Assembly: GCA_947650875.1 (NCBI GenBank) | Contig: CANSXE010000010.1 | Span: 1 to 41,758, forward strand | DNA: 41,758 nucleotides | Direction: 5' to 3' | Source of the DNA: an uncultured Bacillota bacterium | Lineage (GTDB): Bacteria; Bacillota; Clostridia; Oscillospirales; Oscillospiraceae | Shown: one piece after another, positions 31,096 through 38,547 of the stretch | How the letters are laid out: the number at the start of each line of letters is the position of its first letter | How positions within the stretch are numbered: the first letter of the stretch is position 1 | The notes under the pieces: generated by a model | The model's input: only the letters and a program-made list of their open reading frames with translations | Databases searched by the model: none | What the model was told of the DNA's origin: nothing | Position numbers and translations under genes: made by a program

Positions 31096-32040
31096 TTACT
31101 TCCCGCAGAAGTCTTTCGCGACCTCCACGATATGCTCCGCAGACAGCCCAAAGGCCTTGAGCAGCGCGGCGGCGGGGCCGGAGTGGCCAAACTCGTCGTT
31201 GACGCCGATGCGGCGCACGGGGGTGGGGCACTTCTCGCTGAGCAGGCCGCACACCGCCTCGCCCAGGCCGCCGATGACGGAGTGCTCCTCGCAGGTAATC
31301 ACCTTGCCGCACTCCTTCGCGGCCTTCAGCACCAGCTCCTCGTCCAGGGGCTTGATGGTGCACAGGTTAATCACCCGGGCGGAGATACCGGCCTCGGCCA
31401 GGGCCTTGCCCGCTTCCATTGCCTCGTTCACCAGCAGGCCGTTGGCGATGATAGCCACGTCGGTCCCCTCCTGGAGGACCTCGCCCTTACCGATCTCGAA
31501 CTTAAAGCTGGCCTCGTCGTGGAACACGGGCACGGCCAGCCGGCCGAAGCGCAGGTAGACAGGGCCCTCATACTCATAGGCGGCTTTCACAGCGGCCCGG
31601 GCCTCCACGTCGTCGGCGGGGGACATGACCACCATGCCGGGGATGGAGCGCATCAGCGCAAAGTCCTCGCAGCACTGGTGGGACGCGCCGTCCTCGCCCA
31701 CGGAGATGCCGCCGTGGGTGGCGCCGATCTTCACGTTAAGGTGGGGGTAGCCGATGGAGTTGCGCACCTGCTCAAAGGCCCGTCCGGCGGCGAACATGGC
31801 GAAGGAGGAGGCAAAGGGCACCAGACCCATGGTGGAGGCCCCGGCGGCCACGGCAATCATGTTGCCCTCGGCGATGCCGCAGTTAAAATGGCGCTCCGGG
31901 AAGGCCTTCTTGAAGGTGCCCGTCTTGGTGGCCCCGGCCAGGTCGGCGTCGAAGACGATCAGGTCGTCGTGCTCCGCGCCCAGGGCGGCCAGAGCGTTTC
32001 CGTAGCTGTCGCGGGTCGCGATCTTCTTCACTTCTGCCAT
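31096..32040 (-). CDS. tktB: Transketolase, C-terminal subunit
   Basis: A 314-residue half transketolase carrying the pyrimidine-binding and C-terminal domains, partner of the next gene product in the non-oxidative pentose phosphate pathway. Recognisable parts: the Glu-containing FNCGIAEGNMIAVAAG (TPP activation), GATHGGISVGEDGASHQ, DDVEARAAVKAAYEYEGPVYLRFGR and the C-terminal EEHSVIGGLGEAVCGLL. The ATG at 32040 is one base from the upstream stop, and GGAGGGG in the end of the other subunit gene is its ribosome site, giving equimolar coupled synthesis. A sugar-specific variant of split transketolase cannot be excluded. Confidence 0.92.
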   Translation of the reverse strand: MAEVKKIATRDSYGNALAALGAEHDDLIVFDADLAGATKTGTFKKAFPERHFNCGIAEGNMIAVAAGASTMGLVPFASSFAMFAAGRAFEQVRNSIGYPHLNVKIGATHGGISVGEDGASHQCCEDFALMRSIPGMVVMSPADDVEARAAVKAAYEYEGPVYLRFGRLAVPVFHDEASFKFEIGKGEVLQEGTDVAIIANGLLVNEAMEAGKALAEAGISARVINLCTIKPLDEELVLKAAKECGKVITCEEHSVIGGLGEAVCGLLSEKCPTPVRRIGVNDEFGHSGPAAALLKAFGLSAEHIVEVAKDFCGK

Positions 32041-32041
32041 C

Positions 32042-32887
32042 TTACATCCCCTCCACTTCTGCCAGCTGGGCCTTCAGCTCAGCCATGGCCTTCTCATACT
32101 CCTCGTCGTTGGGGGCCTTGCCGTGCCAGCCGGCCTGGTTCTCCATAAAGCTGACCCCCTTGCCCTTGGTGGTCTTCATCACGATGGCGGTGGGGACCCC
32201 CTTGGTCTCCCTGGCCTGGGCAAAGGCGGCGGCAATCTGGTCGAAGTCGTGGCCGTCAATCTCCACCACGTTCCAGCCGAAGGCCTTCAGCTTCTCGGGG
32301 ATGGGGTAGGGGCTCATCACCTGGTCCACCGGGCCGTCGATTTGCAGGCCGTTGTTGTCGATGACGGCGCACAGGTTGTCCAGCTTGTAGTGGCGGGCCA
32401 GCATGAAAGCCTCCCACACCTGGCCCTCCTGAATTTCGCCGTCGCCCAGCAGGGCATACACCCGGCAGCCCTTACCGGCGTGCTTGGCGGCCAGCGCCAT
32501 GCCGGCGGCGGCGGAGATGCCCTGGCCCAGGGAGCCGGTGGACATGTCCACACCGGGGACGCTGTTCATGTTGGGGTGACCCTGGAGGTAGCTGTCGATG
32601 TGCCGCAGGGTGGGCAGGTCGTCCACGGGGAAGAAGCCCCGCAGGGCCAGGGCGGCGTACAGCCCGGGGGCGGTGTGGCCCTTGGACAGGACAAACCGGT
32701 CCCGCTCCTCCCACTTGGGGTTCTTGGGGTCAATGTTCAGCTCCTGAAAGTAGAGATAGGTAAAGACGTCGGCGGCGGACAGACTTCCGCCGGGGTGGCC
32801 GGCCTTGGCCCCGTGGGTGCTCTCGATGACGCCCATGCGCACCTTGCAGGCCGTGGCCATCAGCTGCTTCTTCTCACTGGCTGTCAT
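32042..32887 (-). CDS. tktA: Transketolase, N-terminal subunit
   Basis: A 281-residue half transketolase with the TPP-diphosphate domain: STHGAKAGHPGGSLSAADV, RDRFVLSKGHTAPGLYAAL, and the metal/TPP motif LLGDGEIQEGQVWEA ... DNNGLQIDG. Together with the following gene it equals one full transketolase. I chose the ATG at 32887 because AAGGAG lies 6 bases upstream; an in-frame TTG at 32902 would place this ribosome site inside the gene. The split form is common in Firmicutes. A promoter lies just upstream. Confidence 0.93.
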   Translation of the reverse strand: MTASEKKQLMATACKVRMGVIESTHGAKAGHPGGSLSAADVFTYLYFQELNIDPKNPKWEERDRFVLSKGHTAPGLYAALALRGFFPVDDLPTLRHIDSYLQGHPNMNSVPGVDMSTGSLGQGISAAAGMALAAKHAGKGCRVYALLGDGEIQEGQVWEAFMLARHYKLDNLCAVIDNNGLQIDGPVDQVMSPYPIPEKLKAFGWNVVEIDGHDFDQIAAAFAQARETKGVPTAIVMKTTKGKGVSFMENQAGWHGKAPNDEEYEKAMAELKAQLAEVEGM

Positions 32888-32933
32888 AATGCTCTCCTTC
32901 AATTTGAAAATTTTTCTGGTTTTGCTGGGTTCT

Positions 32934-32962
32934 ATTATAAATCAGCCGGCTGAAAAAAACAA
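32934..32962 (-). promoter_or_regulatory. Promoter for the transketolase genes
   Basis: On the minus strand TTGTTT (32957-32962), 17 bases, TATAAT (32934-32939). Confidence 0.65.
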
Positions 32963-33017
32963 GTGGAACCACACAAAAGAGAGGGTCCGGCTGCGCATTT
33001 TATTGCTTGGCACAGGC

Positions 33018-33067
33018 TGTAGGGGCGCACAGTGTGCGCCCGCAGGCAGATATTGTCCGCCCCTACA
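33018..33067. repeat. Palindromic repeat with terminal inverted repeats
   Basis: TGTAGGGGCG (33018-33027) and CGCCCCTACA (33058-33067) are exact inverted ends of a 50-base unit that also contains an inner 8-bp stem GGGCGCAC/GTGCGCCC (33023-33041). The right end covers the vapC stop codon (33063-33065). It shares the GTAGGG(G/A)CGC arm with the units near 30458 and 35053-35127. Confidence 0.75.
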
Positions 33068-33464
33068 TAGCCCAATTCTCAATCACCAAGCCGGGCACCC
33101 GCTCAAACTCCTTCACGTTGTTCGTCACAAGGGTGAGCTCCTCCGCCCTGGCATGTCCGGCGATCAGCATATCCAGCGGCCCGATTGGCGTTCCCCGCTC
33201 CTGTAAATAAGTCCTGATCTCTCCATACTCATACGCCGCGGCCGGCCCAAACGGCAGAATACTGAACGGCGTCAAAAATCGCAGGAGCGCCTGTTTATTT
33301 TTTCCCGGGCTTGCACTGTGTCTGACCCCATACTCCAGTTCAGCCAGCGTGATGGACGAAATAAACACCCCGCTGTGCATTGTCTCTCTCAACCTGTGCA
33401 GTACCTGTTCCGGTTTTTTCTTTATGGCATAAATACAGATATTCGTATCCAGCATATAGGTCAC
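33063..33464 (-). CDS. vapC: VapC-type PIN-domain toxin
   Basis: A 133-residue PIN-domain ribonuclease, toxin of a type II toxin-antitoxin pair. Acidic site residues: D6 (MLDTNI), E42 (TLAELEYG), D98 (PLDMLIAGHA) and the final N115/N116 (LVTNNVKEF). VapC family members cut tRNA or rRNA; the target here is unknown. It starts with GTG at 33464, overlapping the antitoxin stop (GTGA), so it is translated by coupling. The stop codon lies within a dispersed palindromic repeat, so the repeat forms the 3' end of the gene. Confidence 0.92.
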   Translation of the reverse strand: MTYMLDTNICIYAIKKKPEQVLHRLRETMHSGVFISSITLAELEYGVRHSASPGKNKQALLRFLTPFSILPFGPAAAYEYGEIRTYLQERGTPIGPLDMLIAGHARAEELTLVTNNVKEFERVPGLVIENWAM

Positions 33465-33691
33465 AGCGTCTCTCTCTCCTTCTGGCCCCCCTGGTCCCGT
33501 CCATCCTCAAAAATATCGCCGGTGAAGGCGTCCAATCCGTCCAGAAAGGTCTGCCACAGGGATTCCTTCGGCACCAGCAGAATCGCGTCTCCCAGCTGCT
33601 GCACCACAACCTCGTCCACATTGAAACGATACTTCTTAGGCAGACGCACCGCCTGGCTTCTTCCGTTCTCAAATACCTTTGCTGTCTCCAT
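33461..33691 (-). CDS. vapB: VapB-type AbrB/SpoVT antitoxin
   Basis: A 76-residue antitoxin with an N-terminal AbrB/SpoVT-type DNA-binding fold (TAKVFENGRSQAVRLPKKYRF, residues 3-23, then VDEVVVQQLGDAILLVP) and a C-terminal tail that should wrap the toxin (LDGLDAFTGDIFEDGR). The ATG at 33691 follows GGAGGTG. It precedes vapC with a 4-base overlap. The promoter contains a palindrome positioned for autorepression by the VapBC complex. Confidence 0.92.
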   Translation of the reverse strand: METAKVFENGRSQAVRLPKKYRFNVDEVVVQQLGDAILLVPKESLWQTFLDGLDAFTGDIFEDGRDQGGQKERETL

Positions 33692-33712
33692 GGGTAACAC
33701 CTCCTTACCGAT

Positions 33713-33742
33713 AGTATATACCACGATATATACTTTAGTCAA
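33713..33742 (-). promoter_or_regulatory. vapBC promoter and palindromic operator
   Basis: The perfect inverted repeat AGTATATA-N6-TATATACT (33713-33734) covers the -10 region, and TTGACT (33737-33742, minus strand) is the -35. Overlap of operator and -10 fits autorepression. Confidence 0.75.
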
Positions 33743-33751
33743 GCGGTTGGC

Positions 33752-33783
33752 ATAAAAACAGCGGGCCGGTTTCCCGGCCCGCT
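33752..33783 (-). terminator. Terminator of the sigma/anti-sigma pair
   Basis: A 10-bp perfect stem AGCGGGCCGG/CCGGCCCGCT (33760-33769 with 33774-33783), 4-base loop, followed on the minus strand by GTTTTTATG. Confidence 0.85.
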
Positions 33784-33794
33784 GCTGCGCTGAT

Positions 33795-34436
33795 TTAGTG
33801 CTGTGCGGGAACATCTGCGCCTGTCGTATAAATACCGACAGTGGTGTCGCAGTCTTCTCCACCCACGCCGTCATCCTTGACAATGAAGCGTCCGTCTGTC
33901 CCGTCGTCCACGTCGTCGCTGGAATAGGTGACGGTTGGATTGTCGCTTCCGGGGTCACCGACGGATACCGCAATTTTCCAGTCCTGGGTCGTACCCTCAA
34001 CCGTTACAATCACCCGGCTGCCCTCGCAGTCCTTCTGGTATTCATAGCGGCCTGTATTGGCCAGAACCTCGGTGATGTCCGCTTCATCCTCACCATCCAA
34101 GGTCAGGATTGCTCTGCCATCCCGGAGTTCCACAGCGGCCTCAGGGACAGAGAACAGGGTTACTTTCTCCCCGTCCGCGGTGGTCAGTTCCTGGCGGTAG
34201 TCGTCCACCCGGACGATGGAGACGATGTTGTAGAAAAACTCCTCCACCGCCTCCGGGTTGGCGGCGGCCACGCTGACCACCATCATAGCCATAGCGGCGG
34301 CGCAGATCAGGGCGGTGCGCAGGGGGCGAATACGTCTCTTGTTGGTCTTCTCAGTCATGGCGATAATCTCCTTGATTTTATCCTCGGGAGCGGTAAGCTC
34401 CCGGCAGGCTTCACGGTATAATTTCGGGTCGAACAT
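33795..34436 (-). CDS. Putative anti-sigma / membrane-anchored extracytoplasmic protein
   Basis: A 213-residue protein with a cytoplasmic N-terminal part (1-40), one membrane segment (about 41-59) and an extracytoplasmic C-terminal region rich in Asp, Gly and Thr (TVTYSSDDVDDGTDGRF). No known anti-sigma zinc motif (HxxxCxxC) is visible. The call rests on its 26-base overlap with, and position after, an ECF sigma gene, the usual place for an anti-sigma factor. It may equally be a target membrane protein. The ATG at 34436 lies within the sigma gene, where GGAGGAATC precedes it. A strong terminator follows. Confidence 0.7.
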   Translation of the reverse strand: MFDPKLYREACRELTAPEDKIKEIIAMTEKTNKRRIRPLRTALICAAAMAMMVVSVAAANPEAVEEFFYNIVSIVRVDDYRQELTTADGEKVTLFSVPEAAVELRDGRAILTLDGEDEADITEVLANTGRYEYQKDCEGSRVIVTVEGTTQDWKIAVSVGDPGSDNPTVTYSSDDVDDGTDGRFIVKDDGVGGEDCDTTVGIYTTGADVPAQH

Positions 34437-34923
34437 AGACAGATTCCTCCTTCTTCTCCTCAGACAGCTCCTTCCGCAGCCGGGCCCGGGCCCGGAGCAG
34501 CCAGGTCTGCACCGTGGACACGTTGGCCTTCATGGCGGCGGCGGTCTCGGCCACGCTCAGCCCCTCATAGTAGTAGAGATAGACGGCCAAACGGTATTTG
34601 GACTCCAGAGCCATCACCGCCTCCAGCACCTCGGCCCGGGTGGGGTCCTCCGGAGCGGCGGTCTCCCGCCACTCCTCCATGGGCACAGCGGTCCGCCGCC
34701 AGAAGGAGCGCAGCACGCGGCGGCTCTCGTTCACCGCCACCCGCAGAATCCAGTGCTTCATGTGCTCCTCGCTCTCGAAGTCTTTTTTGCACTCGTACAG
34801 CCGTAAAAGCACCGTCTGCATCACGTCCTCGGCGTCGTGGGGGCTGCCCAGCGCGTGGTACGCCACCCGGTAGATGGTGTCCCCGTAGGTCCGGGCCGCC
34901 CGGGCGAATGCCTCGTCCGTCAT
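34411..34923 (-). CDS. ECF-type RNA polymerase sigma factor
   Basis: A 170-residue sigma-70 family extracytoplasmic function factor. Region 2 is recognisable (YGDTIYRVAYHALGSPHDAEDVMQTVLLRL, about 13-42) with the region 2.4-like MKHWILRVAVNESRRVLRS. Region 4 ends the protein (LAVYLYYYEGLSVAETAAAMKANVSTVQTWLLRARARLRKEL, about 112-153), with a helix-turn-helix. The ATG at 34923 follows AAGGAGGTG. Self-regulation is usual for this class, but no clear ECF promoter was recognised upstream. It overlaps the next gene by 26 bases, which suggests coupled synthesis. Confidence 0.93.
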   Translation of the reverse strand: MTDEAFARAARTYGDTIYRVAYHALGSPHDAEDVMQTVLLRLYECKKDFESEEHMKHWILRVAVNESRRVLRSFWRRTAVPMEEWRETAAPEDPTRAEVLEAVMALESKYRLAVYLYYYEGLSVAETAAAMKANVSTVQTWLLRARARLRKELSEEKKEESVYVRPEIIP

Positions 34924-35052
34924 CGCCGCTCACCTCCTTGGAAATCTGTTCTTGAAAGGCCTTTCACTATGTAATATCCATGAGCACAGGGTAAAATCTC
35001 AGGGATTAAAATATTTTTTCAGGTCCGCGTTTATCAAGGGTCTTCATCGCTT

Positions 35053-35127
35053 CTGTAGGGACGCATCATGATGCGTCCGCTATGGATCGCCTTCAGCACT
35101 GCGGACGCTTCATGAAGCGTCCCTACC
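35053..35127. repeat. Pair of opposed palindromic repeat units
   Basis: Two perfect 20-bp palindromes, at 35059-35078 and 35103-35122, of the form GGACGC(A/T)TC-AT-GA(T/A)GCGTCC. The first is preceded by CTGTAG and the second followed by CTACC, so the outer arms face away in opposite orientation, as in paired REP units. They are non-coding and lie between the sigma gene and the ABC transporter terminator. No gene is visible in 34924-35168. Confidence 0.8.
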
Positions 35128-35131
35128 AAAA

Positions 35132-35164
35132 TGAGGAAAGGCCCGCCGCAGACGCGGCGGGCCT
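35132..35164 (-). terminator. Terminator of the ABC transporter operon
   Basis: AGGCCCGCCGC (35139-35149) pairs perfectly with GCGGCGGGCCT (35154-35164), 4-base loop, followed on the minus strand by TTCCTCATTTT. Confidence 0.8.
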
Positions 35165-35168
35165 GTAT

Positions 35169-35969
35169 TCACGACAGCAAAATCCGGTCGTTGTCCAGAT
35201 CTTCGCCCACCCGGGCCTTGAACCGCTCCAGCAGGTCGTTGACGGTCATGTTCTTCCGCTCCTCCCCCTGGACATCCAGGACGATCCGCCCGCTGTCCAT
35301 CATCAGGGTGCGGCTGCCCAGCTCCAGGGCCTGGTGCATGTTGTGGGTGACCATCATGGTGGTGATTTTGTGCTCCGCCACCACCTCCCGGGTGATTTTC
35401 AGCACCTTTTCCGCCGTGCCCGGGTCCAGGGCGGCGGTGTGCTCGTCCAGCAGGAGGATTTTCGGGGGCACCATGGTGGACATGAGCAGGGTCAGCGCCT
35501 GGCGCTGTCCGCCGGACAGCAGGCCTACCGGCTGCTTCATCCGGTCCTCCAGCCCCATGTCCAGCCGGGCCAGCTGGTCCCTGAAAAAAGCCCGGTCCGC
35601 CTTGCCGGTGCGGCTAAAATAGGCGTGCTGGTGCTTGGCGGTGCGCAGATAGGCCAGGGCCAGATTTTCCTCGATGGTCATATGGGGGGCGGTGCCCTTC
35701 ATGGGGTCCTGAAAGAGCCGACCCAGCTGGCGGCTGCGCTGGTACTCGGGCTTAAAGGTGATTTCCTCCCCGTCCAGCACAATGGACCCCCGGTCCGGGA
35801 AAAATACCCCGGCGATGGCGTGAAACAGGGTGGACTTACCCGCCCCGTTGGAGCCCACCACCGTGACGAAGTCCCCGGGGGCCAGGTGGAGCTTCACCCC
35901 GTCCAGCGCCTTCTTCTCGTTGACGGTGCCGGGGTTGAAGGTCTTGGCGATATCGTTCAGCTTCAGCAT
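35169..35969 (-). CDS. trpZ: ABC transporter ATP-binding protein (TrpZ-type)
   Basis: A 266-residue ATPase: Walker A GSNGAGKST (about 39-47), Q-loop LFQDPMKG, signature LSGGQRQALTLL, Walker B KILLLDEHTAALD, H-loop VTHNM. It powers the permease encoded just upstream, whose gene overlaps by 7 bases (35963-35969). With the permease and the lipoprotein it forms a three-gene importer of the TrpXYZ kind, controlled by the T-box leader. The final gene of the operon, followed by a strong terminator. Symbol by family and context, not by homology search. Confidence 0.9.
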   Translation of the reverse strand: MLKLNDIAKTFNPGTVNEKKALDGVKLHLAPGDFVTVVGSNGAGKSTLFHAIAGVFFPDRGSIVLDGEEITFKPEYQRSRQLGRLFQDPMKGTAPHMTIEENLALAYLRTAKHQHAYFSRTGKADRAFFRDQLARLDMGLEDRMKQPVGLLSGGQRQALTLLMSTMVPPKILLLDEHTAALDPGTAEKVLKITREVVAEHKITTMMVTHNMHQALELGSRTLMMDSGRIVLDVQGEERKNMTVNDLLERFKARVGEDLDNDRILLS

Positions 35970-36889
35970 GGGGCGCCCTCCTTTCTCCGGGCCAGCTTCT
36001 GCCGCTGGAGGGCAATCAGCTTCCGCCCCTGGGGCATGGCGATGGCCACCGCCACGATGAGGGCAGATACCAGCTTAAAGCACTCGGTGGGTACGTTGGC
36101 CGCCAGGGCCACAGCGATGATGATGCGGTAGATGCAGGAGCCCGCAATCACCCCCACAATCCGCAGGCCGATGGAGAACCGGCCGAACATGGTCTCCCCA
36201 ATGATGAGGGAAGCCAGGGCCACCGTCACCATACCGGTGCCCAGGTTGATGTCGCAGCTCTTGTTCACCAGTCCGGTGAGACAGCCGGCCAGCCCGGTGA
36301 GGGAGTTGGCCACGCACAGCCCCACGGTGATGGTGAAGGCGGGGTTGATGGAGGAGGCCCGGACCATGTCGGCATTGTCCCCGGTGGCCCGGATGGACAG
36401 GCCCAGCCGGGTGCGGAAGAACAGGGCCGTCACCACCGCCACCGCCGTGAGGATGACCCCCAGCACAATGAGGGTGCTCCACCTGGTCCAGGCGGTGTTT
36501 TCGCTCAGCCCCTTGGCCAGGGACAGCAGGGTATCCGTCCCGAAGATGGACAGGTTGGACGACCAGCCCATCACCGCCAGGTTGACAGTGTACAGCCCCG
36601 TATTCACAATAATGCCGGCCAGGATGCTCTCCACCCCCAGCTTGGTCTGGAGGAAGGCGGTGACAAAGCCGGACAGCACCCCCGCCAGCATGGCGGCGGG
36701 GAGGGCCAGGAAGGGGTGGCCCGCCAGGGTGACGATGGCCCCCACGGCGAAGCCCAGGGTATAACAGCCGTCGGTGGACAGGTCAGCGATGTTCAGAATG
36801 GAGAAGCTGATGAACAGGGCCAGGGCCACCAGGGAGTAGATGGCCCCCATCTCCAGGGCGGTGCGCAGGGTTTCAACGGATAACAGCAT
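35963..36889 (-). CDS. trpY: ABC transporter permease (TrpY-type, BPD_transp_2)
   Basis: A 308-residue inner-membrane permease of the branched-chain/ribose-type superfamily (BPD_transp_2), with 8-9 hydrophobic segments. The RTRLGLSIRATGDNADMVRASSINPAF stretch (about 158-185) is the cytoplasmic coupling loop facing the ATPase, and NSLTGLAGCLTGLVNKSCDINLGTGMVTVALASLIIGE is the family's signature region. The ATG at 36889 follows AGGAGGCGCAAGCC. A strong GC hairpin lies between it and the lipoprotein gene and may lower its expression relative to the binding protein. Its last codons overlap the ATPase gene. Confidence 0.9.
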   Translation of the reverse strand: MLLSVETLRTALEMGAIYSLVALALFISFSILNIADLSTDGCYTLGFAVGAIVTLAGHPFLALPAAMLAGVLSGFVTAFLQTKLGVESILAGIIVNTGLYTVNLAVMGWSSNLSIFGTDTLLSLAKGLSENTAWTRWSTLIVLGVILTAVAVVTALFFRTRLGLSIRATGDNADMVRASSINPAFTITVGLCVANSLTGLAGCLTGLVNKSCDINLGTGMVTVALASLIIGETMFGRFSIGLRIVGVIAGSCIYRIIIAVALAANVPTECFKLVSALIVAVAIAMPQGRKLIALQRQKLARRKEGAPC

Positions 36890-36955
36890 GGCTTGCGCCT
36901 CCTAAAGGATTGGTAGGGGGCAGTCTCCGGGCCGCCCCGAATCCGGGGAATTTTT

Positions 36956-36976
36956 GGGGCGGCCGCAGGCCGCCCC
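36956..36976 (-). terminator. Intercistronic hairpin between binding protein and permease genes
   Basis: GGGGCGGCC (36956-36964) pairs with GGCCGCCCC (36968-36976), 3-base loop; on the minus strand AAAAATTCCCC follows, not a clear U run. Another GGCCGCCCC copy at 36930-36938 can compete for pairing. Such hairpins usually protect or attenuate, favouring more binding protein than permease. Confidence 0.5.
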
Positions 36977-36984
36977 TGCAGGAA

Positions 36985-38085
36985 TCAGAAGCCCTGCTTG
37001 GTCGTTGTCTCAATGACGTTGATGCCCAGCGTGGAGAAAGCGGACTTGAGCTGGTCCAGGTCCATGCCGATGGCGGCGCAGGTCTCGGTGTTGATAACGG
37101 CGTTCTCGGCGGTCATAATCTGCACCGGGGTGGCGGCGGGGTCAGCGCCGTTGACCAGCAGGTCGGCCACCATCTTTGCGGTGGCCTGGCCCAGCTGGAC
37201 ATAGTCCACGCCGTAGCCGCAGAAGGCGCCGTTGAGGGCGAAGGAGTCGGCGCCGCCGTAGTGGGGGACCTTGGCGTCCTGGAGCTTCTCAAAGATGGCC
37301 AGCTCGGCGCTCTGGACGGTGTTGTCGGTGGGGGTAAAGATGGCGTCCACCTTGGCGGCCACCAGGGCATCCACTGCGGAGCTGATCTCGTTGGTGTTGG
37401 TGCCCGTCTTCTCCTCCACGGCGATGCCCTTGGCGGCCAGGTAGGCCTTGGCCTCCTCCACCGGCTTGGCGGAGGAGCTCTCCGACTTGGAGTACAGCAG
37501 GCCCACCTTCTGGATATCCGGGTTGGCGGCCAGCATCAGCTCCATCACCATCTCGGTGTTCAGGGCGTCGCTGGTGCCGGTGGCCTTGCCGCCGGGGGCG
37601 TTCAGGTCGGCCACAATGCCGTCCTTAATGGGGTCGGAGACGGCGGAGAAGATAATGGGGATGTCGGTGTCCTCCACGGCGGCCAGCATGGACTGGACCG
37701 CGGGGGTGGCGATGGGGACGATCACGTCCACGTCGTTGGCGATCATCTGAGCGCCGATCTGCTGGAGAATGGTGCCGTCCCCCTGGCCGTTGGCGGAGTA
37801 GTCGGCGTAGTAGAAGGTGACCCCCAGCTCCTTGCCCAGCACATCCAGTTCCGCCTGGAGACTGGACTCGATCTGGTCCAGAGAGGCGTGGTCCGTAAAC
37901 TTCACGATGCCCACCTTGTAGGTCTTCTCGTGGACAGGCTGCTGGGCGCTGGAGCCGCTGCCCTGGGAGCCGCTGCCGGGATTGGGCTTGCCCATGTCTC
38001 CGCCGCCGCAGGCGGCCAGGGAGAGGGTCATGGCCAGAGACAGGGTCAGGGTCATCAGCTTCTTCATAGTATTGGTCTTTTTCAT
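36985..38085 (-). CDS. trpX: ABC transporter substrate-binding lipoprotein (TrpX-type)
   Basis: A 366-residue lipoprotein of the ABC_sub_bind (PF04392) family. Signal peptide MKKTNTMKKLMTLTLSLA then lipobox LAAC with C26 as lipidation site, then a Gly/Ser linker (to about 50) and a two-lobe periplasmic-type fold: VGIVKFTDHASLDQIESSLQ, IPIIFSAVSDPIKDGIV, VGLLYSKSESSS, VDAIFTPTDNTVQ and FALNGAFCGYGVDYVQLG. It captures the substrate outside the membrane and hands it to the permease; tryptophan is inferred from the T-box specifier. I chose ATG 38085 with GGAGGAACCCAAC upstream; the longer frame enters the T-box terminator. Confidence 0.92.
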   Translation of the reverse strand: MKKTNTMKKLMTLTLSLAMTLSLAACGGGDMGKPNPGSGSQGSGSSAQQPVHEKTYKVGIVKFTDHASLDQIESSLQAELDVLGKELGVTFYYADYSANGQGDGTILQQIGAQMIANDVDVIVPIATPAVQSMLAAVEDTDIPIIFSAVSDPIKDGIVADLNAPGGKATGTSDALNTEMVMELMLAANPDIQKVGLLYSKSESSSAKPVEEAKAYLAAKGIAVEEKTGTNTNEISSAVDALVAAKVDAIFTPTDNTVQSAELAIFEKLQDAKVPHYGGADSFALNGAFCGYGVDYVQLGQATAKMVADLLVNGADPAATPVQIMTAENAVINTETCAAIGMDLDQLKSAFSTLGINVIETTTKQGF

Positions 38086-38159
38086 GTTGGGTTCCTCCAA
38101 ATTTTTAGATTTAGGCGGCAGATGTGGGGGCCGTGCCAGGGTCCCTTTTGTTGGAGTAT

Positions 38160-38197
38160 AAAAAAACAGCCCCTTATCCCACATGGGACAAGAGCTG
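38160..38197 (-). terminator. T-box terminator hairpin
   Basis: The arms 38167-38181 and 38184-38197 pair with wobble pairs and are followed on the minus strand by seven U. The antiterminator uses the upstream T-box sequence instead. Confidence 0.85.
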
Positions 38198-38444
38198 CAC
38201 TCCTGCGATACCACCCAAATTGACGTCTTGGAAAACGTCCGCTCGCTTCATGCGCCATCACGCATGCCCGATGGATAACGGGTGGGTCCCCGTCGGCATC
38301 TACTCAGGTCGCCCCGTTCAAGCCGCCCTCGAAAGTCCATTCGCCCGACCGCGCCCCGCTCCGATTCCACCACCCGGAGCTCTCTGAAAGGTTTGCTGTG
38401 CCGGCTACTACTCTTTCTCAAAGGTTTACTGCTGTTTGGTTGTT
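38160..38444 (-). promoter_or_regulatory. T-box riboswitch, specifier apparently UGG (Trp)
   Basis: Minus-strand leader of about 360 bases before the lipoprotein gene. The T-box core TGGGTGGTATCGC (38205-38217) is the antiterminator that pairs with uncharged tRNA. Upstream, AGAGAG (38380-38385) and GGTGGTGGAA (38365-38374) are the Stem I elements. In the specifier region GAATGGACTTTCGAG the codon TGG lies at 38337-38339, implying tRNA-Trp. Stem III-like CCGACGGG...CCCGTTA follows. The terminator hairpin is 38167-38197 with U7 at 38160-38166. Low tryptophan charging should allow read-through into the transporter. Specifier assignment is by pattern; the core and terminator are clear. Confidence 0.85.
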
Positions 38445-38450
38445 GTGGCT

Positions 38451-38479
38451 ATTATAGCGGCTCCTCCCCCGCTTGTCAA
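38451..38479 (-). promoter_or_regulatory. Consensus sigma-A promoter of the T-box operon
   Basis: On the minus strand TTGACA (38474-38479), 17 bases, TATAAT (38451-38456): full consensus, so initiation is strong and control rests on the T-box. Confidence 0.85.
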
Positions 38480-38547
38480 GCCCCAAATTTTAATCTCCCT
38501 TTTCAGGTTGGTGCCGCCCAACGCCATTTGCGTCAAAATATCTAAAG

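Noticed and set aside
33018-35127. CRISPR array from repeated palindromes
   Set aside because: The copies are far apart, in mixed orientation, and not separated by spacers of constant length.
38310-38320. Alternative T-box specifiers such as ATG or GAT in the CTGAGTAGATGCC stretch
   Set aside because: That stretch lies just before the Stem III-like element; the GAA-NNN-AC context expected for the specifier loop fits TGG at 38337-38339 better. A covariance fit should settle this.
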